Shown here: in pieces, positions 1 through 5,386 of the stretch
Position numbering within the stretch: the first letter of the stretch is position 1
Layout: every line of letters starts with the position of its first letter
Source of the DNA: Janthinobacterium sp.
GTDB lineage: Bacteria > Pseudomonadota > Gammaproteobacteria > Burkholderiales > Burkholderiaceae_D
DNA: 7,404 nt
Reading direction: 5' to 3'
Assembly (NCBI GenBank): GCA_003482555.1
Contig: DMYQ01000319.1
Span: 1-7,404 of the forward strand
The notes under the pieces: generated by a model
What the model was told of the DNA's origin: nothing
The model's database searches: none
What the model saw: the letters and a program-made list of their open reading frames with translations, nothing else
Program-made: the position numbers and the translations under genes

Positions 1-9
1 CCCGACTTA

Positions 10-37
10 TTGAGGTGTTACGCAATTTTGGTATATT
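10..37 (+). promoter_or_regulatory. Possible sigma70 promoter reading into the recombinase remnant
   Basis: TTGAGG (10-15) and TATATT (32-37) are separated by 16 bases, and TGG directly precedes the -10 box, giving an extended -10 pattern. The transcript would start near 44 and run through the hairpin at 49-75 into the truncated recombinase. The stretch is AT-rich compared with what follows. It may be the promoter of a lost gene or element end, since the recombinase homology begins only near base 101. Assigned by motif match only. Confidence 0.35.
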
Positions 38-48
38 TACACGAATCC

Positions 49-75
49 CGGCCGGCCCTCAAAAAGGCCCGGCCG
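49..75. repeat. GC-rich imperfect inverted repeat
   Basis: The arms CGGCCGGCCCT (49-59) and AGGCCCGGCCG (65-75) pair over 11 bases with one mismatch around a five-base loop, CAAAA. No T-run follows on either strand, so it is not a canonical terminator. It lies between the candidate promoter and the point where recombinase homology starts, so it could be an operator, an attenuator-like hairpin or part of a mobile-element junction. Function unknown. Confidence 0.45.
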
Positions 76-100
76 CTGCGCAGCTACGCGCTTCAACCAT

Positions 101-424
101 GTTCGTGTGCACTGCCTGGCGCTCGGCGGGGTCGATCTGACCAGCGCTGCCGGAAAGATGACCATGAGCGTGTTGAATGCGGTGGCTGAGTTTGAGCGCG
201 ATTTGCTGATCGAGCGAACCCAGGCAGGTATTGCACGCGCACGCGCAGAAGGCAAGACGCTGGGGCGCCCGCCTGCGCTGACTAAAGCACAGCAGGCCGA
301 AGCCATGCAACGCCTCGTAACAGGTGACTCCGTTGCTAAGGTGGCGCGCGACTACGGCACCACTCGCCAGTCCATCATGCGGATTCGGGAAAGGCTTGGC
401 CGATCCAGTGCAACCGATTCCTGA
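101..424 (+). pseudogene. Truncated serine recombinase (Tn3 resolvase/invertase type), C-terminal half only
   Basis: The frame is open from base 14, but recognisable homology starts near base 101 with VRVHCLALGG; a GTG at 107 is the first start codon after that. What remains is the end of the resolvase domain, the long E helix (AGKMTMSVLNAVAEFERDLL, then IERTQAGIARARAEGKTLGRP), and a C-terminal helix-turn-helix (about residues 57-95 from the GTG: ALTKAQQAEA through TTRQSIMRIR). Intact relatives are about 190-200 residues and begin with a Y-x-RVS motif holding the catalytic serine. That motif and the Arg-rich catalytic core are absent, so this product could bind DNA but not cut it. No Shine-Dalgarno is visible before the GTG. 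It converges on the histidine kinase gene, with 74 bases between the stop codons. Family assignment is confident; expression is doubtful. Confidence 0.8.
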
Positions 425-498
425 CAACACACCGCCGAAGTGGACTACCCCGGAGCGGCCTTGCGGAACATGCAATTGTTCTACGATGACAGCGATGT

Positions 499-1911
499 TC
501 AACCGGGGCCATCCACCACATCAGGATGATCCTTGGCGGCGGACGCCCTGGATGGCGCGCTCAACGGAATTCTGAGCATGAAATGGGTGCCTGTTCCTGG
601 AGAACTATTCACCGCAACATCCCCCCCCAGTAAACCTGTCGCAATATTATGCACAATGCTCAAGCCAAGGCCGGATCCGCCGACGCCGAGCTTGGTGGTG
701 AAAAAGGGGTCGAAAATGCGTGGCAAATTGGCTGCTGGAATGCCCGCGCCGTCGTCCCCGACACGCAGCGCCAACCAGTCTTCGTTGGACTCGGCGACAA
801 TCGTGAGGGTCCCACCGTCTCGCCCCTCGAAACCATGCACGATCGCATTGTTGATGAGATTGACCAGTATCTGCCCCAGCGGACCGGGAAAGCTATCCAT
901 TTTTAGGTCGGGAGGAATCGCGATATTGACGGTCACACCCGATTTTCTGAACACGGGTGCCAACGTTGCCAGTATCTCGTTGATCGTGTTCGCCAAAGAA
1001 AATTCTCTCCTTTGGACGCTGGTTTGATCCACGGCAATTTGCTTGAAGCTTGACACAAGATTGGCCGCCCGTTGCAGATTGCGCGCCAAGATGGCGCTCG
1101 CCTCCGTGGTTTTTTCTATGAAATCTTCAAGTGCCTTGCGGGTCAGACCAGTCTGGTAACTCGACGCGAACTGGTAGGTCTGATCCGCCAATACGCTGGC
1201 AACCAGCACGCTATTTCCGAGCGGCGTGTTGAGTTCGTGCGCAACCCCCGCCACCAAATACCCCAGTGCAGCCAGCTTTTCCGATTGAATCAATTGCATT
1301 TTGGCATGCGACAACGTGCGGTTGAGTTCCGTCAGCTCGCCATTGCGCTGAACCAACTCACGTTCCATGCATTTGCGCTCCGTGATGTTGACATTCAGGC
1401 CAAGCAGTCCGATTGTCTTGCCATCTTGATCTTGTAGCGGCGCCTTGGTCGTCAAGATCCAAGCCTGTTCTCCGTTTCTCAAATCGATGACAGGCTCTTC
1501 GTGTTCGATCAGAGGTTGCACCGACTGCAACAGAGCTTGTTCGTCGGCGTAGTAGGCTGCGGCCAAGGCGGGCGGGTAAAAATCGAAATCCGTCTTACCC
1601 AACAATTGCGCGACCGATTCTGCCCCCATGAAATGGGCAACTTCCATGTTTCCGAAGATAAACCTGCTTTGCATGTCCTTCGCATAGATGCGAAACGGAC
1701 AATGCTCGACCAAGGTATGCAACAACAGGCGCTCGAAGGACAGCTTTCCCTCTGCTTCCTTGCGCAGGCGCTCTTCCGTCGCGAGACGTGCAAGCAGGCT
1801 GGCATTTTCCTGTAGCGCGCGTTGGAGCGGATCCGCGCCATCACCCGCCGCCGCGCCAGTGGTGCTGCGCGCCTGCGCTGGAAATGAGTCGACATCCTTT
1901 TTTTCCATCAT
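499..1911 (-). CDS. Soluble PAS-domain sensor histidine kinase
   Basis: Two-component sensor kinase of 470 residues from the chosen ATG. A charged, probably coiled-coil N-terminus (about 28-62) is followed by one PAS domain (about 63-178, from VEHCPFRIYAKDM to GLNVNITERK) and a second coiled coil (180-214). The dimerisation/phosphoacceptor H-box is AGVAHELNTPLGN with His225. The ATPase domain has an N-box (LVNLINNAIVHG, Asn351/354/355), G1 (VGDDGAGIP, 384-392), F-box (FDPFFTTK) and G2 (GGSGLGLSIV). All catalytic motifs are intact. I see no membrane segment or signal peptide, so it should sense a cytoplasmic signal; the PAS ligand cannot be read from sequence. Start choice: ATG at 1911 has GGAG ten bases upstream. 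The frame stays open to a TTG at 2139 without a clear ribosome site, and that extra stretch overlaps IS-like repeats. The gene is lower in GC than its neighbours (28 of 60 G+C at 1621-1680, against 43 of 60 at 2881-2940 in the transporter), which suggests transfer. No response regulator is adjacent. Confidence 0.9.
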   Translation of the reverse strand: MMEKKDVDSFPAQARSTTGAAAGDGADPLQRALQENASLLARLATEERLRKEAEGKLSFERLLLHTLVEHCPFRIYAKDMQSRFIFGNMEVAHFMGAESVAQLLGKTDFDFYPPALAAAYYADEQALLQSVQPLIEHEEPVIDLRNGEQAWILTTKAPLQDQDGKTIGLLGLNVNITERKCMERELVQRNGELTELNRTLSHAKMQLIQSEKLAALGYLVAGVAHELNTPLGNSVLVASVLADQTYQFASSYQTGLTRKALEDFIEKTTEASAILARNLQRAANLVSSFKQIAVDQTSVQRREFSLANTINEILATLAPVFRKSGVTVNIAIPPDLKMDSFPGPLGQILVNLINNAIVHGFEGRDGGTLTIVAESNEDWLALRVGDDGAGIPAANLPRIFDPFFTTKLGVGGSGLGLSIVHNIATGLLGGDVAVNSSPGTGTHFMLRIPLSAPSRASAAKDHPDVVDGPG

Positions 1912-1994
1912 CAAAATAACGCTCCATTGGTCCAAAGGCAATTGGTGATCGATCAGCCGTAGCGTAAACTGATTGACCTGTGACTGGCGCCCCT

Positions 1995-2140
1995 TGTCAA
2001 TTTCCGGCGTTAAGGCGCCACCCGTTTTCGGCGTAATGGCGCCACTTTGGCCATTCATTTCGGGGGTTCGAACTGGGGAGTAAGAATGCGCGATTTTGCG
2101 CATTTTTGCAAGGTGGCTTTGAGCTGGAATTGCGTTCAAT
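1995..2140 (-). mobile_element. Possible remnant of an IS21-type element end
   Basis: Two near-identical 17-base repeats lie in tandem 24 bases apart: CGGCGTTAAGGCGCCAC (2005-2021) and CGGCGTAATGGCGCCAC (2029-2045), followed by a related ACTTTGGCCATTC tract. Reading the minus strand, the array ends ...GCCGGAAATTGACA at base 1995, i.e. a CA-3' end, as is usual for IS21-family termini, which also carry multiple internal repeats. No istA or istB coding sequence and no second end were recognised, so at most a terminal fragment remains. The inner boundary (about 2140) is a guess. The same DNA can be translated as an N-terminal extension of the kinase, but this looks like accidental read-through. 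Based on pattern resemblance only. Confidence 0.4.
2005..2045. repeat. Direct repeat, two 17-base copies with 24-base period
   Basis: Copies at 2005-2021 and 2029-2045 share CGGCGT, two variable bases, then GGCGCCAC, with GGCGCC itself palindromic. The 8-base spacer is CCGTTTTC. They lie 94 bases upstream of the kinase ATG (minus strand), so apart from an IS-end origin they could bind a regulator. Confidence 0.7.
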
Positions 2141-2335
2141 TTTGCCCGGCTCTATCGTGGCAAGCGGCCGTGCCGGCATATCGACGGAGGGCGAGATGGC
2201 ATGGTGCGCAGCGCCGGCTGTGACGTGTGTCGGAAGTGATCCCGCATCCCGGTCCAACACGTCCACGCGGCGCGATTTTTTACAGGCTCAGCGAGCCAAT
2301 TTCCGCACCGATGTCTTTTTTTAAATGCTTCTTGC
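2141..2335. other. Gene-free stretch upstream of the transporter
   Basis: No convincing gene is seen on either strand here. Both-strand reading frames exist but lack ribosome sites and recognisable protein motifs. The stretch contains T-runs at 2275-2281 and 2316-2322 and a short perfect hairpin GGCTC-AGC-GAGCC (2285-2297) with no following T-run in either orientation. It joins the IS-like remnant to the transporter's promoter region and may be remnant DNA. Confidence 0.4.
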
Positions 2336-2344
2336 TGGTATTCT
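2336..2344 (+). promoter_or_regulatory. Weak extended -10 candidate for the MHS transporter
   Basis: TGG-TATTCT (2336-2344) is an extended -10-like element about 50 bases before the transporter ATG; the hexamer matches consensus at four of six positions. No good -35 lies 16-18 bases upstream, only a T-run (2316-2322). It is the best candidate I see in the leader, but weak. Confidence 0.25.
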
Positions 2345-2393
2345 CTGGACACGACAATCCGGGGCACCATCCCATTAAAACGAGACAAGAGAC

Positions 2394-3707
2394 ATGACAA
2401 TCACCAACACGGCAAGTATCGGCAAGAACGGGGCAATGACGCGCGCCTTGAACCGGCAAGACTACAAGACACTGACGCTGGCCGCCCTGGGCGGAGCGCT
2501 GGAGTTCTATGACTTCATCATTTTCGTGTTCTTCGCCGCCACGATCGGCCAATTGTTCTTCCCACCGTCGATGCCGGACTGGCTGCGCCTGGTGCAGACC
2601 TATGGCATCTTCGCGGCCGGCTATCTGGCGCGCCCGCTGGGCGGCGTCATCATGGCGCATTTCGGTGACATGCTGGGCCGCAAGAAGATGTTTACCATGT
2701 CGATCTTGCTCATGGCGATACCGACATTGCTGATGGGTCTCTTGCCCACCTATTCCAGCATCGGCCTGCTGGCGCCGGTGCTGCTGCTGGTCTTGCGCAT
2801 CATGCAGGGCGCTGCCGTCGGCGGCGAGGTGCCGGGCGCCTGGGTGTTTGTTTCCGAACATGTGCCGGCGCGCCATACCGGCTATGCCTGCGGCACGCTG
2901 ACGGCCGGCTTGACCGCCGGCATCCTGCTGGGCTCCATCGTCGCCACCGGCATCAACTTGGTCTTCGCACCGGGCGAATTGCTGGCCTGGGGCTGGCGCG
3001 TGCCCTTCCTGATCGGCGGCGCCTTCGGCTTCGTGTCGATGTACTTGCGCCGCTGGTTGCACGAGACACCGGTATTTGCCGAGATGAAACAACGCAAGGC
3101 GCTGGCCGCCGAAATGCCCCTCAAGGCCGTGCTGCGCGACCATCGCGGCGCCGTTGCCATCTCGATGCTGTTGACCTGGATGCTGTCGGCCGCCATCGTC
3201 GTCGTCATTCTCATGACGCCGACCTTGCTGCAAAAGCTGTACGGCTTCGATGCCAAGACCGCCCTCGCGGCAAACAGCGTGGCGACCCTGTGCTTGACCT
3301 TTGGCTGCGTGATAGCGGGAATTATTGCCGACAAGATTGGGGCCAAGCGCACACTGTTCGGTGGTGCCCTGGCGCTCGCCGTCTGCACCTATCTCTTCTT
3401 TACGGTCATTAAGACGCATCCGGAATTGCTGCTGCCCCTGTATGCCCTGGTCGGTTTCACCGTGGGCGTCGTCGGCGCCGTGCCTTTTGTGCTGGTGAAC
3501 GCCTTTCCCGCGCAAGTGCGCTTCACCGGACTGTCGTTTTCGTATAATTTCGCCTATGCGATTTTCGGCGGATTGACGCCCGTCATCGTCTCGCTCTTGA
3601 TCAAAAACAACCCGTTGGCGCCGGCTTATTACGTCATGGCCGTGTGCGTCATCGGGATGATTACCGCGCTGTGCATTCCCGCTCAGAAAAGCGGCAACCA
3701 GATCTAG
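2394..3707 (+). CDS. MFS transporter, metabolite:H+ symporter (MHS) family
   Basis: Integral inner-membrane transporter of 437 residues, the usual length for MHS-type major facilitators (relatives of ProP, KgtP and ShiA), with a hydrophobic pattern consistent with 12 helices. Family hallmarks in order: GGALEFYDF in helix 1 (33-41), YLARPLGGVIMAHFGDMLGRKK, which is MFS motif A (78-98), LRIMQGAAVGGEVPGAW followed by VFVSEHVP (134-158), AWGWRVPFLIGG (198-209), LHETPVF (222-228) and a second-half motif A-like IADKIGAKR (311-319). Motif A has GDM where most MHS members have GDR, and GGEVPGA replaces the common GGEWGGA; both suggest a divergent subfamily. The expected substrate is a small organic acid, osmolyte or amino-acid-like metabolite taken up with protons, but sequence alone does not say which. 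The ATG at 2394 follows a modest AAGAG ribosome site. It stands alone and converges on the response regulator. No gene symbol is justified. Confidence 0.92.
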   Translation: MTITNTASIGKNGAMTRALNRQDYKTLTLAALGGALEFYDFIIFVFFAATIGQLFFPPSMPDWLRLVQTYGIFAAGYLARPLGGVIMAHFGDMLGRKKMFTMSILLMAIPTLLMGLLPTYSSIGLLAPVLLLVLRIMQGAAVGGEVPGAWVFVSEHVPARHTGYACGTLTAGLTAGILLGSIVATGINLVFAPGELLAWGWRVPFLIGGAFGFVSMYLRRWLHETPVFAEMKQRKALAAEMPLKAVLRDHRGAVAISMLLTWMLSAAIVVVILMTPTLLQKLYGFDAKTALAANSVATLCLTFGCVIAGIIADKIGAKRTLFGGALALAVCTYLFFTVIKTHPELLLPLYALVGFTVGVVGAVPFVLVNAFPAQVRFTGLSFSYNFAYAIFGGLTPVIVSLLIKNNPLAPAYYVMAVCVIGMITALCIPAQKSGNQI

Positions 3708-3734
3708 TGTAGTGGCGGCTCGCCGCAGCTAGGC

Positions 3735-3759
3735 GGGCGCGCGCAAGGCTGGCGCGCCC
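3735..3759 (+). terminator. Hairpin after the MHS transporter
   Basis: Perfect 8-bp stem, GGGCGCGC (3735-3742) with GCGCGCCC (3752-3759), around a 9-base loop; 27 bases beyond the transporter stop codon. It is followed only by ATTTGT, a weak T-run, so intrinsic termination is plausible but not canonical. Confidence 0.5.
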
Positions 3760-3761
3760 AT

Positions 3762-3800
3762 TTGTCGACTGGACCGGCACCCGCGCCGGCCAGTCGACAA
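3762..3800. terminator. Long inverted repeat between convergent genes, possible bidirectional terminator
   Basis: Arms TTGTCGACTGG (3762-3772) and CCAGTCGACAA (3790-3800) are perfect over 11 bp. Inside, CCGGC (3774-3778) pairs with GCCGG (3785-3789), leaving one bulged A and a 6-base loop, 16 paired bases in all. It starts one base past the response regulator's stop codon and follows the transporter hairpin. Placement between convergent 3' ends suggests a shared transcript end, although neither strand has a proper T-run after it. Confidence 0.55.
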
Positions 3801-3801
3801 G

Positions 3802-4224
3802 TTAGCTCAAGGCGCCACCCGGGGCTGGCGTCGCGGCCCGATGTTGCGCCGCCTGGCGCAGCAAGGCGTCGAGCGCATCCGTGAATTCAGCGAAGCCGAA
3901 TGGCTTGGTCATATAGCGGGAAAAACCCGCCTCGCTGCCCTTCTCGATCTGACGCGGAAAAGCGTTCGAGGACAGGGCCATGACGGGGATGTGGACGGTT
4001 GCCGGATCGGCGCGCAAGGTTCGCATGAGGTCCATGCCGTTCATGTCCGGTAAATTAATGTCGAGTAAAATCACGTCCGGCCCATGCGCACGCGCCAGGC
4101 GCAGGCCCTGATTGCCATCGGCCGCCGACAACAAGCTCACGTCGTCTCGCCGCTCCAGCAAGGCTTGCACCAATTCGAGGTTGGCCTGATTGTCTTCGAT
4201 ATACAGCAGAGTGTATTTGTACAT
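3802..4224 (-). CDS. Single-domain response regulator (CheY-like receiver)
   Basis: A 140-residue protein made of one receiver domain with no output domain. Visible landmarks: acidic pocket Glu10-Asp11 (LLYIEDN), phosphoacceptor Asp55 in VILLDINLPDMNG, switch residue Ser85 in VMALSSNA, aromatic switch Tyr104 and conserved Lys107 in RYMTKPFG. After about residue 125 there is a short Ala/Pro/Gly-rich tail. Such proteins act by protein-protein contact or as phosphorelay intermediates in the cytoplasm; they do not bind DNA themselves. The N-terminal pattern (YIEDNQANLELVQALLE) is typical of receivers that pair with hybrid or cytoplasmic kinases. No kinase gene is adjacent: the PAS kinase lies about 1.9 kb away, on the same strand but beyond the transporter, so pairing is only a possibility. 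The start codon overlaps an ACATGTAT motif that recurs as a palindrome upstream. The ribosome site is weak. Confidence 0.92.
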   Translation of the reverse strand: MYKYTLLYIEDNQANLELVQALLERRDDVSLLSAADGNQGLRLARAHGPDVILLDINLPDMNGMDLMRTLRADPATVHIPVMALSSNAFPRQIEKGSEAGFSRYMTKPFGFAEFTDALDALLRQAAQHRAATPAPGGALS

Positions 4225-4273
4225 GTATCAGCTCGCTTCATGCTCTTGATACCTGGGGAATGCGGTAACGCGA

Positions 4274-4300
4274 CCCAGCCTTCGCCTATTTGAAGCTGGG
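4274..4300. repeat. Stem-loop in the likely leader of the response regulator
   Basis: CCCAGC-C-TTC (4274-4283) pairs with GAAGCTGGG (4292-4300): nine base pairs, one bulged C and an 8-base loop. It would lie in the untranslated leader of the regulator mRNA if transcription starts near the palindrome at 4383-4406. No T-run follows on either strand, so it is not an obvious terminator. Confidence 0.4.
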
Positions 4301-4382
4301 CGCGGCGGCGCTCCTCAAAAAAGTGCCGTGCCAGCCGAAGGCGTCCGCACAGATTTTCAAGGGCTGGTTTTGAGTCCTTGAT

Positions 4383-4406
4383 ACATGTATAAATAATAAT
4401 ACATGT
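4383..4406. promoter_or_regulatory. AT-rich palindrome, candidate operator of the response regulator
   Basis: ACATGTAT (4383-4390) and ATACATGT (4399-4406) form a perfect 8-base inverted repeat around AAATAATA. The same ACATGTAT recurs at 4221-4228 across the regulator's start codon. The spacing of about two helical turns in a sharply AT-rich patch of GC-rich DNA is what a dimeric repressor or activator site looks like. Minus-strand TATTAT and TATACA strings inside it could serve as a -10 box. No cognate regulator is known from this window. Confidence 0.4.
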
Positions 4407-4540
4407 TTGACTAGATGGATGTTCCCAGCGCTTGAAGTGGCTTTCCGGGGCTAGGCAGCTTCGGATCGCGCTATTTTTGACTATTGATAACATAGTCGAT
4501 ATGTTTTTGCTTGCCGTCCGTTCCGTTCACGGCAGCCGTA

Positions 4541-4756
4541 TTACAGCGCGGCGCGCGGCGCCCGCGGCGACAAGCCGTAGTGCCGGCAAAAGCGCGTGCT
4601 GCCAATACGCTCGCGCATGGTGCGAAAACGTTCGCCCAATGCATAATTGATGATATTTTCCAGCCCCACCGGGAATTTTTCGTCCTGCCTGGATCGACCT
4701 GGCCGCGTTTTTGCCGCCGCCAAAATGTTTTGGGAAAACTTGCTATGATCGGGCAC
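4541..4756 (-). CDS. Possible small hypothetical protein (weak)
   Basis: A minus-strand frame, 71 residues if it starts at the GTG at 4756. The C-terminal half (LENIINYALGERFRTMRERI and on to HYGLSPRAPRAAL) uses codons like the neighbouring genes: GGC, CGC, ACG, AGC, TTG. It is basic and matches no family I recognise. Against it: no Shine-Dalgarno at any candidate start (GTG 4756, GTG 4669, TTG 4792), and its 5' end overlaps the plus-strand promoter of the thioesterase. It could be a real small gene, a relic of a longer one, or chance. Confidence 0.2.
   Translation of the reverse strand: MPDHSKFSQNILAAAKTRPGRSRQDEKFPVGLENIINYALGERFRTMRERIGSTRFCRHYGLSPRAPRAAL
4741..4749 (+). promoter_or_regulatory. 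Extended -10 promoter of the thioesterase
   Basis: TGC-TATGAT (4741-4749) matches the extended -10 consensus TGnTATAAT at all but one position. No convincing -35 sits at the right distance, which is acceptable for extended -10 promoters. Transcription would start near 4756, giving a leader of about 55 bases. Confidence 0.5.
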
Positions 4757-4809
4757 GGTCTTCGTCCACCGCCCGCGCGCCCGCGCCGGCAATACTTAAT
4801 GAATACACC

Positions 4810-5232
4810 ATGAGCGCATCGAAATTCACCCCCGCCTATTTTAACGAATTCAGCATCGGCACCCTGTCGGGTCACCTGGGCATCGTCATCACCGATATCG
4901 GCGAGCGCGCCGTCAGCGCCCAGTTCGAGGTCGGGCCGCATTTGCTGGCGCCGAACGGCTATCTGCACGCCGGTAGCGTCGTGACTCTGGCGGACACGGC
5001 TTGCGGCTTCGGCTGCATCGCCAATTTGCCGGAAGGCGGGAACAGTTTCACCACCATCGAGCTGAAGTCGAATCACCTGGGCACGGCGCGCGAGGGCGTG
5101 GTGGTCTGCACCGCGCAACTGGCACACGGCGGACGCACGACCCAGGTCTGGGACGCGGTGGTGACGAACCATTCGACCGGCAAGACGATCGCCATGTTCC
5201 GTTGCACGCAGATGATCCTGTATCCGAAATAA
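4810..5232 (+). CDS. PaaI-like hotdog-fold acyl-CoA thioesterase
   Basis: Cytoplasmic thioesterase of 140 residues, the normal size for the PaaI/YbdB group of the hotdog superfamily, which hydrolyses aromatic or other acyl-CoA thioesters as a tetramer. The signature loop and helix are seen as NGYLHAGSVVTLADTACG (49-66): Asn49-Gly50, His53-Ala54-Gly55 (HAG where many have HGG) and Asp62, which aligns with the catalytic Asp of PaaI. The following strands, TTIELKSNHLGTAREGVVVC (81-100) and GGRTTQVWDAVVTN (107-120), are the usual beta core. Start: the ATG at 4810 precedes MSASKFTPAYF; the frame continues upstream but only into GC-rich non-homologous sequence containing the promoter. No strong ribosome site is visible. 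It is alone between its own promoter and a terminator-like hairpin. No phenylacetate genes are nearby, so substrate and the name paaI are not assigned. Confidence 0.9.
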   Translation: MSASKFTPAYFNEFSIGTLSGHLGIVITDIGERAVSAQFEVGPHLLAPNGYLHAGSVVTLADTACGFGCIANLPEGGNSFTTIELKSNHLGTAREGVVVCTAQLAHGGRTTQVWDAVVTNHSTGKTIAMFRCTQMILYPK

Positions 5233-5255
5233 GGACGGCCGGCTGTGGCATTTTC

Positions 5256-5289
5256 ATCCGGACGCGCCCCTCGCAGGGCCGGATTTATT
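5256..5289 (+). terminator. Terminator-like hairpin after the thioesterase
   Basis: ATCCGG (5256-5261) pairs with CCGGAT (5279-5284), with a possible inner GCCC/GGGC pairing, followed by TTTATT. It begins 24 bases past the thioesterase stop codon. The stem is imperfect in its middle and the T-run is short, so it is a moderate candidate. Confidence 0.4.
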
Positions 5290-5317
5290 GTGTCTGCAAG
5301 GCACCATCTGCTATATT
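5288..5317 (+). promoter_or_regulatory. Promoter of the truncated hemoglobin / DUF3034 unit
   Basis: TTGTGT (5288-5293), an 18-base spacer and TGC-TATATT (5309-5317), an extended -10. The transcript would start near 5324 with a leader of about 63 bases containing two GCGTT-type short repeats. It overlaps the end of the preceding terminator-like hairpin. Confidence 0.5.
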
Positions 5318-5386
5318 GAATCGTTGCCGAAGCGTTGCCGTGGCGTTACACATCGGCGAACCGGGGCTGGAATGGGGTAAGCGCGC

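Larger units (their letters stand above)
4225..4740. other. Long intergenic region upstream of the response regulator
   Basis: About 585 bases separate the regulator ATG from the thioesterase ATG, most of it without a convincing gene. It holds a hairpin (4274-4300), an AT-rich palindrome (4383-4406), a short inverted repeat GACTAT/ATAGTC (4479-4497, 7-base loop) and a weakly supported small reading frame at 4541-4756 on the minus strand. CTTGATAC occurs twice (4245-4252 and 4377-4384), the second running into the palindrome. The left part should contain the regulator's promoter, but no clear -35/-10 pair was found. Confidence 0.5.

Noticed and set aside
425..498. Terminator or transposon end between the recombinase remnant and the kinase
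   Set aside because: Only CCCCGG (449-454) and CCGGGG (503-508) can pair, with a loop of about 48 bases and no T-run; no Tn3-type GGGG-start inverted repeat is seen.
2280..3515. A 411-codon open frame antisense to the transporter
   Set aside because: It lies opposite a clear MHS transporter, its translation is rich in His, Gln, Gly and Arg without any domain, and it arises from the high-GC third positions of the real gene.
4317..4340. Sigma54-like promoter on the minus strand upstream of the response regulator (TGGCACG, four bases, TTTTT)
   Set aside because: The -24 element is perfect, but the essential GC of the -12 element is replaced by TT.
4137..4493. A 118-codon minus-strand frame upstream of and overlapping the response regulator
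   Set aside because: It overlaps the regulator's 5' end out of frame, crosses an AT-rich palindrome, and has no ribosome site or recognisable domain.
4471..5172. A 233-codon antisense frame over the thioesterase
   Set aside because: The plus-strand product is a typical hotdog thioesterase; the antisense translation shows no family features.
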